In this document: piece after piece, positions 55,459 to 63,577 of the stretch
Position numbering within the stretch: the first letter of the stretch is position 1
How the letters are laid out: every line of letters begins with the position of its first letter
Source of the DNA: Anaerolinea thermophila UNI-1
GTDB lineage: Bacteria > Chloroflexota > Anaerolineae > Anaerolineales > Anaerolineaceae
Reading direction: 5' to 3'
DNA length: 64,000 nt
Assembly (NCBI RefSeq): GCF_000199675.1
Contig: NC_014960.1
Location: 3,100,001-3,164,000, forward strand
Notes under the pieces: generated by a model
Database searches by the model: none
What the model saw: the letters and a program-made list of their open reading frames with translations, nothing else
Told to the model about the DNA's origin: nothing
Translations under genes and position numbers: made by a program

Positions 55459-56364
55459 CTAATGGGTAGGCAGAATGTTGGAAACCCTGGTAAGCAGATT
55501 TTGAGAGTCGGTCTGGCTGAGCGGTCTGCCGGAGCGGTACTCTTTGAGTTCAATCACTTCCACCCGCAGGGCAGATGCCAGGGATTTGTAACGAACCTCC
55601 ATAGAGGCTTGGGTCACCATGAAACGCGCGGCATAAGTACCCAGGTACTCGCGGGCGGCGATGGTGGTTAACTGGTCCACCGCTTTCTTGCCGCTTCCTT
55701 CGCCGCCGGTTTTGATTTCAAAGATGCCCACCTGATTGCCGCAGCGTACCAGCAGGTCTATTTCCGCCTGATCTTTCACCCCATCGGGCACCACACTTTG
55801 TTTGATCTCGTCCACGTGCGGTTTCAGGGCTTGCGCAACGGCATCTTCCAGCGCCTTTCCGGCAGTTTCCCTGGTGTTGTGATGATATCCATCCAGGTGG
55901 GCTTTGAGATAATCGTCCAGAGTGATCAGCCCGGGCAGTTCACGAGGGTAGCCCTCTTCCAGACACAGTTGACCCTGTTCGTTAAAGCAATAGCGGTACA
56001 ACATGCTCTTTTGATCGCGTCCGCGCGGCCCTTCGGTCTGGTAATAGACCACCGGATAATGGCGCTGGCGCGCCAGTTCAAAAGCTGCCAGCGCCATTGG
56101 TTTGGTGCCGCCGGTGACATTGACCACCACTTCGTCCCCAGGCTCGCCCATCTCGCGGCGGTATGCGTCCAGAATGCGGGCAATCTGGTAACCATCGCCT
56201 ACGGAGAAGAGGCGGGTATTGCCGATCAGCCCTGCCAGCCGCTGGGCGCTCTTCCGCGAGGCATCCAGCGAGGTATGGGCAATGAGAGTCTGCGCTGGTT
56301 GGAGGAAACGCGCCGGTAACAGGTTGGGGATGGGTTGTTCACCCGCAAGGCAGAGCAGAATCAT
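55459..56364 (-). CDS. CARF-domain nuclease, Card1/Can2-like
   Basis: The 301-residue protein has an N-terminal CARF domain (about 1-145; MILLCLAGEQPIPNLLPARF and VNVTGGTKPMALAAF near 82-95) and a C-terminal PD-(D/E)xK nuclease with EIDLLV (Asp203) and GIFEIKTGG (Glu216, Lys218). This architecture is that of Card1/Can2, which cut nucleic acids when cyclic tetra-adenylate from Cas10 binds the CARF domain (established for those). Start 56364 is favoured over a codon eight upstream because GAGGTGG lies just before it and the family begins here. It is seven bases after cmr6. Confidence 0.88.
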   Translation of the reverse strand: MILLCLAGEQPIPNLLPARFLQPAQTLIAHTSLDASRKSAQRLAGLIGNTRLFSVGDGYQIARILDAYRREMGEPGDEVVVNVTGGTKPMALAAFELARQRHYPVVYYQTEGPRGRDQKSMLYRYCFNEQGQLCLEEGYPRELPGLITLDDYLKAHLDGYHHNTRETAGKALEDAVAQALKPHVDEIKQSVVPDGVKDQAEIDLLVRCGNQVGIFEIKTGGEGSGKKAVDQLTTIAAREYLGTYAARFMVTQASMEVRYKSLASALRVEVIELKEYRSGRPLSQTDSQNLLTRVSNILPTH

Positions 56365-56371
56365 GGCCACC

Positions 56372-57301
56372 TCATCTGAAATATCCATAGCCTGCGCTGG
56401 TCTTGGCGCCGGCGCCCAGGTCGCGCAAGCCGTTCTTCAGCCAGGTACAGGCTTGTTCCAGCAGGTCTGCCCGGGGGGCACCGCGCCGCCATGCTACAGC
56501 AAAGGCAAATTCTTTATCCTTGGGCACCGCCAGGAAGGTGATGGGCTTGGGGTTGTGCCAGTCGCCGGGGGGTTCTTTGTCCTGGTAATAGGGAGCGTAA
56601 TGCGGGTTCATGATATCGATATCCAGCGGGAACGCTGAGGTGGGTATGGCGTCAAAGAACACCGCACCGCCCGCCTGGTCCAGCGTGCCAAACACCAGGC
56701 GGATAGTCTTTGCCAGTTCCCTTGCCTCGGGCGAGGGCTTAAACCGCTCAAAGGCTTTGTCAAACTCTTCGTCTTCTTTGGAAAGCGTCTGGTCCAGGTC
56801 GTTTAATTTTCCTTCGCCCAGGGCTAAGAGCGCCGCCAGTTCAAACAGCGCCCAGGTGCGGGCAATGCCCTTGACACTGCTGGCTGGCAGGTAAGGGAAA
56901 CCGTAGCGGTGGAAGCCAAAGCCAATCTCCAGTGCGGTTTTGCGTCCCAGCCCGGGGATGAAACGCCAATCGGTCTTGAGCGTGAAGGTTCTGGCTTTGC
57001 AGGCTCCCGTCAGCGCCTGCCAGCGTGCATACACAGCCTTGAGCGCGGCTGAGTCGGGGGCGGTTTTGGCGCGTTCCAAGACTTGCTTGCGCCGATTCTC
57101 TTTATCAGCCCCCATGTAAGGGATAAAGCGCTCGAAAATCAGCCCGGGGTTACTGATTGAGATGCTCTTGAAGACCGCTACCGCATCTTTGGGCAACGGA
57201 TATTCCAATTCCTGCGAAGAAGCCGGGGTTCCCCCTTTGCCCTGCTGTCCGCCGGAGCGGTTGGGGGGTCCGCCATGTTTTTGGGGAGCATTCGGGCTCA
57301 T
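56372..57301 (-). CDS. cmr6: Type III-B RAMP subunit Cmr6
   Basis: The 309-residue protein has a Gly/Pro-rich N-terminal tail (1-30) followed by the Cmr6 core with GFGFHRYGFPYLPASSVKG, VFGTLDQAGGAVFFDAIP and the C-terminal glycine-rich loop GAGAKTSAGYGYF. It caps the 3' part of the Cmr backbone together with Cmr1. The next gene upstream, cmr5, ends three bases before its start. Confidence 0.92.
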   Translation of the reverse strand: MSPNAPQKHGGPPNRSGGQQGKGGTPASSQELEYPLPKDAVAVFKSISISNPGLIFERFIPYMGADKENRRKQVLERAKTAPDSAALKAVYARWQALTGACKARTFTLKTDWRFIPGLGRKTALEIGFGFHRYGFPYLPASSVKGIARTWALFELAALLALGEGKLNDLDQTLSKEDEEFDKAFERFKPSPEARELAKTIRLVFGTLDQAGGAVFFDAIPTSAFPLDIDIMNPHYAPYYQDKEPPGDWHNPKPITFLAVPKDKEFAFAVAWRRGAPRADLLEQACTWLKNGLRDLGAGAKTSAGYGYFR

Positions 57302-57304
57302 GAC

Positions 57305-57682
57305 TCACTCCTTCAATTCGGCCTCAGCAAAGCGTTTGTACCAGTTGAGGTACGCCAGAGCTTCCGCCGTCGCCTGGCGGTACTGCAAACTATCTGCCGT
57401 GGTGGCAATCCATTCCAGCAGGTCACGGTTTTCGTCAATGTGCAACTGCTTTTTCAACCAACCGGAAAGAGCATGGTACAGCGCCAGATGATGCTCTTCA
57501 TTTTTGGCTTTCCAGAATGCCAGGGTTTGCCCCAAGCCATTGCTTTGAATGCTGGCAGGGGCACTGCGCGCAAGGCTCTTTAACTCCTTGTCTTTCTTTC
57601 CCTTTGCTTTTACGACTGCATCATAAGCATGGCTGGCGCGTTCCTGCTCCAGCAACCGTTGTTTGGAGATTGTCTCAGCCAT
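57305..57682 (-). CDS. cmr5: Type III-B small subunit Cmr5
   Basis: The 125-residue all-helical protein has the Cmr5 pattern (RASHAYDAV, SAPASIQSNGLGQTLAFW, LLEWIA, EALAYLNWYKRFAEAEL). Cmr5 forms the inner filament along the target RNA. It is spaced three and four bases from its neighbours, so the genes are tightly coupled. Confidence 0.93.
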   Translation of the reverse strand: MAETISKQRLLEQERASHAYDAVVKAKGKKDKELKSLARSAPASIQSNGLGQTLAFWKAKNEEHHLALYHALSGWLKKQLHIDENRDLLEWIATTADSLQYRQATAEALAYLNWYKRFAEAELKE

Positions 57683-57686
57683 GGCA

Positions 57687-58592
57687 TTACCCTCCGTACA
57701 CTTTCACTGCCACCCAACCCTGACCGGTGGTCTCATCGCCACCCAACTGGATGTGTCCGTCCTGCAGGAAATCAAATTCCTTAAGGACGGCATCGGCGTT
57801 TTTGCTGTCCTTGCCGTTGCGCACATCCATCGCCATCAATGGGGCGTAGAGCAAACTGTCGGCAGGCAGGCTCTCTGCCGTCCACAGCGCCCCTTCGGCA
57901 ACGGTTTTCTTGTCGGGGTCAATGCGGATGTGCGTCTGCACCTCCGTGCCGTAAAGGCAGAAATCGCGGAAGGCGTCTTCATGCAGGATGCACAGACGCG
58001 CGGGCAAAGTATCGCGCCAGTACTGGAAAGCCGCTCCCTGGGGCAAGGCATGCTCTGCCAGCCACTTCGCAATGGCATCCACTTCGGCTTTCGGTTGGGC
58101 ATTGAAACTGAATTCTTCCAGTACCACTTTCCCCTGTGCCGACACCTGCGGTTTACTGCCCACCCAGGCAGTGTTCGTATCGGGCATTCCCTGGGGCAAC
58201 GTCCAAGAGATGGGCTGTCCCACCAGGTCAGCGGCGCGGCGGAAGGACTCCAGCGCGTGCAGGCTGGTCACCCAGGCAAACACACCCGCCAGCGAGCGCA
58301 CCGGGAAAAGCAGAATGCGCGCATCTCCGGCAGACACTGCGCCTGCCCAGTTATCTCCGGTACCGCCGGCTTTACCAAACACGGCTTCCACCTCCGGGGA
58401 ATTATCCTTAATACCATGCTTCTGACAAAACTCCGCCCGCAGAGCGCCTTTCAGGCTGGAAGCCTGCACCATGGGGTACTGCGTCACCCGTTCGCGCTGG
58501 ATGGGCAAATCCACATTGGCGCTGGCGCGCCCGGCACCCACGTGCAGGGGTGTTTCGACATAGAAGAAGAGCAAACGTCTGGCTTTAAACAT
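57687..58592 (-). CDS. cmr4: Type III-B backbone RNase Cmr4
   Basis: The 301-residue protein starts MFKARRLLFFYVETPLHVGAG and contains QYPMVQASSLKGALRAEF and SAGDARILLFPVRSLAGVFA, matching Cmr4. Cmr4 forms the backbone and cuts target RNA at 6-nt intervals; the likely catalytic Asp is in the DLPIQRE segment near residue 27, as in other Cmr4 proteins. ATG 58592 is preceded by GGGAGGAAAAAACC. Confidence 0.93.
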   Translation of the reverse strand: MFKARRLLFFYVETPLHVGAGRASANVDLPIQRERVTQYPMVQASSLKGALRAEFCQKHGIKDNSPEVEAVFGKAGGTGDNWAGAVSAGDARILLFPVRSLAGVFAWVTSLHALESFRRAADLVGQPISWTLPQGMPDTNTAWVGSKPQVSAQGKVVLEEFSFNAQPKAEVDAIAKWLAEHALPQGAAFQYWRDTLPARLCILHEDAFRDFCLYGTEVQTHIRIDPDKKTVAEGALWTAESLPADSLLYAPLMAMDVRNGKDSKNADAVLKEFDFLQDGHIQLGGDETTGQGWVAVKVYGG

Positions 58593-58621
58593 GGTTTTTT
58601 CCTCCCAAAAATCAAATGGTC

Positions 58622-59701
58622 TTATGCTGATTCCGGTTTCCACGAAGCAATCATCACCTGCCCGAAGCCCAGAGCCGCCCCGTCCTCGGTGATGACTTGC
58701 TGAGACAACTGCACCCCTCCCGCATGGGAGAAGTAATACACACTACCGGCAGGCACGAACCGCCGCGCGGGTTTCTGCTCTTTTTTCAGCAGGTCGTACC
58801 CGCCCAGCACCTGATAGCGCGAGAGCGCCACGGCTTCCAGCCTCACCTCGCCGGTAAAGAAAGCCTGCCAGGAAGCCGGTTTCCATCCCTGCGAGAAGTA
58901 CGCCGGGGTGGCAAAGTACACCTTGAAGAAGCGCGGCAGTTCGCCGGTATATCCCCACGAGAGTGGGGTAAACTCCCCTTCCTTCAGGGTGGTGTAGCGC
59001 AGGGCGCGTCCCTCACCGCCTGCACGCATCACCCCCTGAGGCGGGAAGTCGGGATAGCCTTCAAGAATCTCCACCACCAGCCCAGCATCCTCACGCAAGC
59101 GGATAAACTCCACCTCATAGAGCATCCCCTCAACGGTGGAAAGGCGTTGCGGGTCGGTCTGAATGCCCAGGCGCCGCTCGGTCACATACAGGTCGGTGGC
59201 TTTGACGGGGGCAACCTCCCTCCCCTGTTCCAGATACTCCAGCAAGGCTTTCTCGCTGAGATATTCGCCCGGCGCGCTTTTGGTGATGATGTTGTTTGGT
59301 CTCTGCAGGAGATAAGGGAGGGTTGCGCCATCCCACACACATCCGCCGGGGTTCTTTGCCGCTTTCATGGGAACAACCCGCTCGGCTTTCTCGTCCACCG
59401 GATAGGCATCGGCGGGGGTGGGTAAGTAGCGCACCACCCTGCCGTTCTCCCGCCAGGCAAGGAAGGGACCGCGCAGGCGCAGTCCTTTGGGATTGGCTGA
59501 ATCGCCGACCAATGCCTGAATGGCTTGCGAATCGTTCAACGAAATATTTTTATGGGCAAGGTAATGCGAGCGGAGCACCCCCTGCATCACCGAGGGCGGC
59601 GGCGGGAAGAGGCTGCGCGCCTCGTGATCGCTCTTGGCGTTAAAGGGACGCCCATCGCGAAAGAGCAGGACATCTTCGGCTTGCATGAACAGGATACTCA
59701 T
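58622..59701 (-). CDS. cmr3: Type III-B subunit Cmr3
   Basis: The 359-residue protein has the Cmr3 opening LFMQAEDVLLFRDGRPFNA with HEARSLFPPPPSVMQGVLRS and a C-terminal GGYDLLKKEQKPARRFVPAG. Cmr3 binds the crRNA 5' handle beside Cas10. The ATG overlaps the cas10 stop by four bases (ATGA), and GGAGGTGCAGA precedes it. Confidence 0.92.
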   Translation of the reverse strand: MSILFMQAEDVLLFRDGRPFNAKSDHEARSLFPPPPSVMQGVLRSHYLAHKNISLNDSQAIQALVGDSANPKGLRLRGPFLAWRENGRVVRYLPTPADAYPVDEKAERVVPMKAAKNPGGCVWDGATLPYLLQRPNNIITKSAPGEYLSEKALLEYLEQGREVAPVKATDLYVTERRLGIQTDPQRLSTVEGMLYEVEFIRLREDAGLVVEILEGYPDFPPQGVMRAGGEGRALRYTTLKEGEFTPLSWGYTGELPRFFKVYFATPAYFSQGWKPASWQAFFTGEVRLEAVALSRYQVLGGYDLLKKEQKPARRFVPAGSVYYFSHAGGVQLSQQVITEDGAALGFGQVMIASWKPESA

Positions 59702-61458
59702 TCTGCACCTCCAGAAGCGAGGAACCGGGCAATGATCAGCCAGCGGGCAATTTCACCCATTGCGGATACTCCGGTTTTCTCCTCAATGGCTTTGTGCCAT
59801 TCAGTTAATGTCTTCAACAATTCATGTTTGCGATCCTTTGAGACTTTCTCCCCTGTGTGGCGATTGAAAAGATACTGCAATATACTTGTCTTTACTTTTT
59901 CTTGTTGCAATCCCTGAAGCATGGCAGTTTCGCGCGCCAACAGGTAAGGGAAGACCGCAGCAACTTCATCGTTTTGGAAAGCCCGCACCCACTCCGCTAC
60001 CTGTGCCACATGCTCCCACGGACTGAGGGCAGAGAGCGCCTCGCCGCCGCGTTTGGCAAGGGTGACGCATACCATGCCCTTGTTGCCCAGGGCATCCTTT
60101 TTGCCTGCTTGCTTGGCGCTCCTTTCGGCTTCGCGCATCAGGCTCAGTGCGCGGGCAAGCGGGGTCAAATGGTGGGCTATCACCACCCCGGCCGAGGCGG
60201 TTGCTAGAATACCCAAATCCTTGCCCACCGTGTTCTGATATTCCTCCGCCAGCCGGCGGGCAAGTTCCAGTCCTTTTTCACGGGAAGCCAGGAAAAGCAC
60301 ATCATCCCCGCCGTTGTAGATCAGGAAACCACCTTCCTCAGGCTTCACAATTTCCTGTACTTTTTTGGAGAAAACGGCAATGTTCTCGCTGAAGCAGCGG
60401 TGATTTGCCTCTGCCTTCTCTTTACCTTGCAGTAGGTAGTCAATCTTCAGTCCTACGCCGTCGCCGTCAAACTGAATCAGCATGTAGTAGGGCGAGGGAG
60501 ATTTTTGAGTTTTCCTGATAAGTTTTTTGAGCAGTTCACGCAACTGCTGAAGTGCGGTCTCATCCACCTCAACGTTGTAACTGTCCTTCATGCGCTGGCG
60601 GGTGAGGGTCTCCTCGAAGAACAGGTCGCCGTCGTAGGGAAAAACCGCATCCTGCTTGCGGGCTTTATAGAGCGGCAGAGATTCCAGTGCCTGGCGGTAG
60701 CGGCTCAACTCATCCGGGGCTTTCTCCTGCGCTTCCAGATAAAAATCCCACGCCGCCAGCGTGCTGGTGGAAGGAAACTCACGCTTCGGGTCTTCCCCTT
60801 CCCAAAAGCGTTTGACCAGAGCAATGCTGTCGAGCAGTTCGCGCCCCTCAGAGCGCACCTGCGAGGGCAAGATATGATGCTTCTTCGACATGGCTTCCCA
60901 GTACTTGCGGGCAGAGCCATATTTTTGTGTACGCAAAGCGGTGCGAGCGCCGCTCAAACTGTCCTTTTCTCCCTCTTCCTCACACTGGTCGAAGAGACGA
61001 CTGCGCTTGGCGCGCTCCAGCAGGTCGCGGGCGGTCTCATAAGCCTGAGCATAGTTATCAGTTTCCGGCGTCACCGCCCAGAAAATTTGCCAGGGCGGGG
61101 TATCTACAACCTGGCGCTTCCAGATGCGCTCCCAAAGGTCATCCTCTTCCAGACGGGCTTCGGCGCGGGCTTTTTCGGCAATCTCCTGCCATTCCTTCAG
61201 CAGGGCTTGCCGTGCCTTTTGGGCAATTTCCTGCGCCTGCTCCTGGGATACACGAGCGACCAGCACGTTAGGGGCATCATGCTTTTGCAGATTTGCAGGG
61301 TAAATCAGCGTTCCTGCTGATTTTTTAATTGCCTCCCCTGCCGCCCAAGCCAGCCGGGAGAGAATGGCACTGCCGTTGAACAGGTCCTCACTGCGCCGTG
61401 CCTCGGCAATGAAGGACTGCACCGGCGAAAAGGTGAAAATTAACACGGCCTTCGTCAT
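59698..61458 (-). CDS. cas10: Type III-B Cas10 (Cmr2) without HD domain
   Basis: The 586-residue protein starts directly with the first palm region (FTFSPVQSFIAEARRSEDLF) and has FDGDGVGLK near 330 and the intact cyclase motif YNGGDDVLF near 381-389. There is no N-terminal HD nuclease domain, so this Cas10 should not cut DNA but can make cyclic oligoadenylates from ATP on target-RNA binding. A Zn-type cysteine cluster is not evident. ATG 61458 overlaps the cmr1 stop (ATGA), which sets the start; upstream in-frame codons belong to cmr1's frame overlap. Confidence 0.93.
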   Translation of the reverse strand: MTKAVLIFTFSPVQSFIAEARRSEDLFNGSAILSRLAWAAGEAIKKSAGTLIYPANLQKHDAPNVLVARVSQEQAQEIAQKARQALLKEWQEIAEKARAEARLEEDDLWERIWKRQVVDTPPWQIFWAVTPETDNYAQAYETARDLLERAKRSRLFDQCEEEGEKDSLSGARTALRTQKYGSARKYWEAMSKKHHILPSQVRSEGRELLDSIALVKRFWEGEDPKREFPSTSTLAAWDFYLEAQEKAPDELSRYRQALESLPLYKARKQDAVFPYDGDLFFEETLTRQRMKDSYNVEVDETALQQLRELLKKLIRKTQKSPSPYYMLIQFDGDGVGLKIDYLLQGKEKAEANHRCFSENIAVFSKKVQEIVKPEEGGFLIYNGGDDVLFLASREKGLELARRLAEEYQNTVGKDLGILATASAGVVIAHHLTPLARALSLMREAERSAKQAGKKDALGNKGMVCVTLAKRGGEALSALSPWEHVAQVAEWVRAFQNDEVAAVFPYLLARETAMLQGLQQEKVKTSILQYLFNRHTGEKVSKDRKHELLKTLTEWHKAIEEKTGVSAMGEIARWLIIARFLASGGAE

Positions 61459-62387
61459 AGGTTCCACCCCTTTATTTGAATCTTCTGCCCGCCCAACGAC
61501 TGGAGCAATTGCGAAACCTTTTGATAATCTTGCCTCCCAGATGCCAGGCGAGAGGGCAGGACTGTGAGCAACAGATGATAGGCTTGAGAAGCATAAAGAA
61601 TGTTCACCCACAAAGGCGAACCCTGGCGGGGGGAGATTCCCCCCAGGTAATCTGCTTTGGGCATTTTGCGCATCACCGCCGCCATAGCATCCTGAGGTGT
61701 CCTTGCCCAGTCCTTAACGAAGTGGATTTCCGCCCCCTGGGCAAAACAGGCAAATTTGGCAGGCGAAGACGGCAAAGAAGAGACCACAGGAACGCCATAT
61801 TTTTCTGCCAGAGTTTTTCCTCTCTCCAATGCTGAGCGAATTATCACACTCACCAACTTCTGAAGTTTCTCCGGATCATCTGGAAAGACAGGGACAAGCG
61901 AAGAATCCGTGCTCCCAACCACCCTTAAACTTCCCGCCCCTCTCCTGGAGCGCAGTCCCAAACCTCCCAACCAGACGGCAAGATTGAAAGACATGCAAGC
62001 ATTAACCCACACCAGAGGATCTACCGGGCGCGTGGTCCCCAAGATCACCTCAAATTGCTGTTTGGGGTTGAAAGCGCGGCGGCTTCCTGAAGGTGTTTTA
62101 TGGGGCAGAATAGGGTATGAAGCGGATGGAAGAGCCTTTTGCCGCACCTGAATGGCAATGGGTGAACCGTACTCCGCATCCCCAAACACCTCGCGCTCCA
62201 ACTGTCTCAGCCCATCCAGGTTGCTGTCCCCAATCACCCCGCCGAGGGCGGCGCGGAACCAGTAGCGCATGGCGCCGCGAAACGCCGGCGGGCGCAGTTC
62301 CGGCTCGCCCCGCGGATCGGCGCCCCCCAGAAAGAGCGGGGTCACCGTTTCCAATTGCACCCTCACCTGTTGTTTCCAGTCGGTCAT
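61455..62387 (-). CDS. cmr1: Type III-B subunit Cmr1
   Basis: The 310-residue protein has the Cmr1 signature VTPLFLGGADPRGEPELRPP and FRGAMRYWFRAALGG, then WLGGLGLRSRRGAGSLRV, the second glycine-rich loop. Cmr1 binds the 3' end of the guide and target. It is the first Cmr gene, 97 bp after the CARF-HTH gene, with GGAGAGGAT just upstream of its ATG. Confidence 0.92.
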   Translation of the reverse strand: MTDWKQQVRVQLETVTPLFLGGADPRGEPELRPPAFRGAMRYWFRAALGGVIGDSNLDGLRQLEREVFGDAEYGSPIAIQVRQKALPSASYPILPHKTPSGSRRAFNPKQQFEVILGTTRPVDPLVWVNACMSFNLAVWLGGLGLRSRRGAGSLRVVGSTDSSLVPVFPDDPEKLQKLVSVIIRSALERGKTLAEKYGVPVVSSLPSSPAKFACFAQGAEIHFVKDWARTPQDAMAAVMRKMPKADYLGGISPRQGSPLWVNILYASQAYHLLLTVLPSRLASGRQDYQKVSQLLQSLGGQKIQIKGWNL

Positions 62388-62484
62388 ATCCTCTCCTTTC
62401 TTCCGAACAACCCGGTTTCAAGGCTACATCGGTTATCTCACCCTGTCATCACAGGGATCTCCTATTTTCAATAGGAATTTCTTC
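62388..62484 (-). promoter_or_regulatory. Two palindromes between the CARF-HTH gene and cmr1
   Basis: The gap holds CCCTGTCATCACAGGG (62441-62456) and TCCTATTTTCAATAGGA (62460-62476). Neither is followed by a T run, so they are not typical terminators. They may be operators for a palindrome-binding regulator, possibly the CARF-HTH protein, or RNA processing sites; this is inference. Confidence 0.4.
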
Positions 62485-63342
62485 CTATGTATCCCCTTTG
62501 GAAAACAAAGAGGCAAACTCGGCGATGAACGCCGCGCGGCTGGCGCCCGTCTTCCCCGTATGGACGCCGCGCCAGGCATCAAAGGCGCGATAGACGCGCG
62601 TTAACTGGTTGGCGACGGTATGCTCGCTCTTGTGCAACCGCCGGGCGATTTCGGCATTGTCCAGACCTTCGCGCACCAGCAGTTCCGCCACTTCGCGCAG
62701 AGCCGGCGTCAGGTGATGCTCCCAGAACTCCCGCCGCCGCCGCATCACCTCCTGCAGGGTGAACTCCTGCTGACGGCGCAGGGCTTCCCAGGGATCGTCC
62801 ACCTCGGCAAGCAGAACCCGCACGGTAGCGGCATCGCTCCAGCGCACCACCGGCACCGCCACCACCTGATAGCGGTCCAGCGGTGCGGCGTGCATGCGCC
62901 GCTCGGTACCCGACCAGTGCATCTCGGAAATCATGTGCCAGGCGCGGTCATTCTCATCGAAGAGCAACTGCGCCGCCACCATGGCATACACCGCCATCGT
63001 CTTTCTCCCCCCCGTCAGGCTCAAATGCACGGGACGCCCGGCACGCTTCACCCGCCGAATGGCACGGTACACCGCTCGCAGAAATGCCCAGGTCTCCTTC
63101 TCTGAGGCAATGTCCAGAATTGCGCCCTCTTCCCCCTGCACGGCTTCGGCGCGGTACTGGATGGTCGGGTAGGTTTGGGAAAACTCGCTTTGCAGTTTTT
63201 CCAGAGCAGGTTCAATCACCCTAGCAGAGGTATGCAATACCAGCACTTCATCAATGGCAAAGCCCCGCGCCAGCAACCAGTCCAGCATCCAGGTCACGCC
63301 CTGCGGTTCAGTCCCCAATGTGGCGATGAGTGTTGCGTTCAT
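62485..63342 (-). CDS. CARF-domain transcription regulator with LuxR-type HTH
   Basis: The 285-residue protein has an N-terminal CARF-type Rossmann domain (NATLIATLGTEPQGVTWML at the start and VHLSLTGGRKTMAVYAMVA near 105-123) and a C-terminal LuxR/GerE helix-turn-helix near 211-257 (LTPALREVAELLVREGLDNA, then EIARRLHKSEHTVANQLTRV). CARF domains bind cyclic oligoadenylates; known CARF regulators such as Csa3 carry a winged helix of the MarR type instead. As first gene of the whole defence locus it is well placed to control it. No nuclease motif (HEPN or PD-ExK) is visible. The name NE0113-like would fit the CARF part. Confidence 0.8.
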   Translation of the reverse strand: MNATLIATLGTEPQGVTWMLDWLLARGFAIDEVLVLHTSARVIEPALEKLQSEFSQTYPTIQYRAEAVQGEEGAILDIASEKETWAFLRAVYRAIRRVKRAGRPVHLSLTGGRKTMAVYAMVAAQLLFDENDRAWHMISEMHWSGTERRMHAAPLDRYQVVAVPVVRWSDAATVRVLLAEVDDPWEALRRQQEFTLQEVMRRRREFWEHHLTPALREVAELLVREGLDNAEIARRLHKSEHTVANQLTRVYRAFDAWRGVHTGKTGASRAAFIAEFASLFSKGDT

Positions 63343-63510
63343 TCTCTGTGTTATTCACCCGATTACCAGGCCTGAGGTTCTGACTTTTCCCCCAGAAGGC
63401 AGAACTCACACGGTAAATTTATTGTATATCAGAATTTACCAACCGCACCGCATTCCATCCGATGAAAATATCTTATTTAAACATCTTCTGCATTATCAGA
63501 TCAAGCCTCC
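63343..63510 (-). promoter_or_regulatory. Operon promoter region with two inverted repeats
   Basis: Upstream of the CARF-HTH gene are two inverted repeats: GTTCTG/CAGAAC (63377-63382 with 63400-63405) and GGTAAATT/AATTTACC (63412-63419 with 63433-63440). The second flanks TACAAT on the minus strand, a likely -10 box, with no good -35, which suggests an activator- or repressor-dependent promoter. No gene is seen in this stretch. Confidence 0.5.
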
Positions 63511-63512
63511 AA

Positions 63513-63545
63513 AAAAAGACGGGATACCTTCTGGAATCCCGCCTC
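63513..63545 (-). terminator. Rho-independent terminator of the right-edge exported protein gene
   Basis: The stem CGGGAT/ATCCCG with extra flanking pairs is followed on the minus strand by CTTTTTTTGG, just past the stop codon of the right-edge gene. Confidence 0.8.
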
Positions 63546-63577
63546 CCATAGAATGGTTTGTAAAAATGCCCTTGTGG

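Noticed and set aside
55459..56364. Csm6/Csx1-type HEPN RNase for the CARF nuclease.
   Set aside because: No RxxxxH HEPN motif is seen; the C-terminal half has the D...ExK pattern of a restriction-like nuclease.
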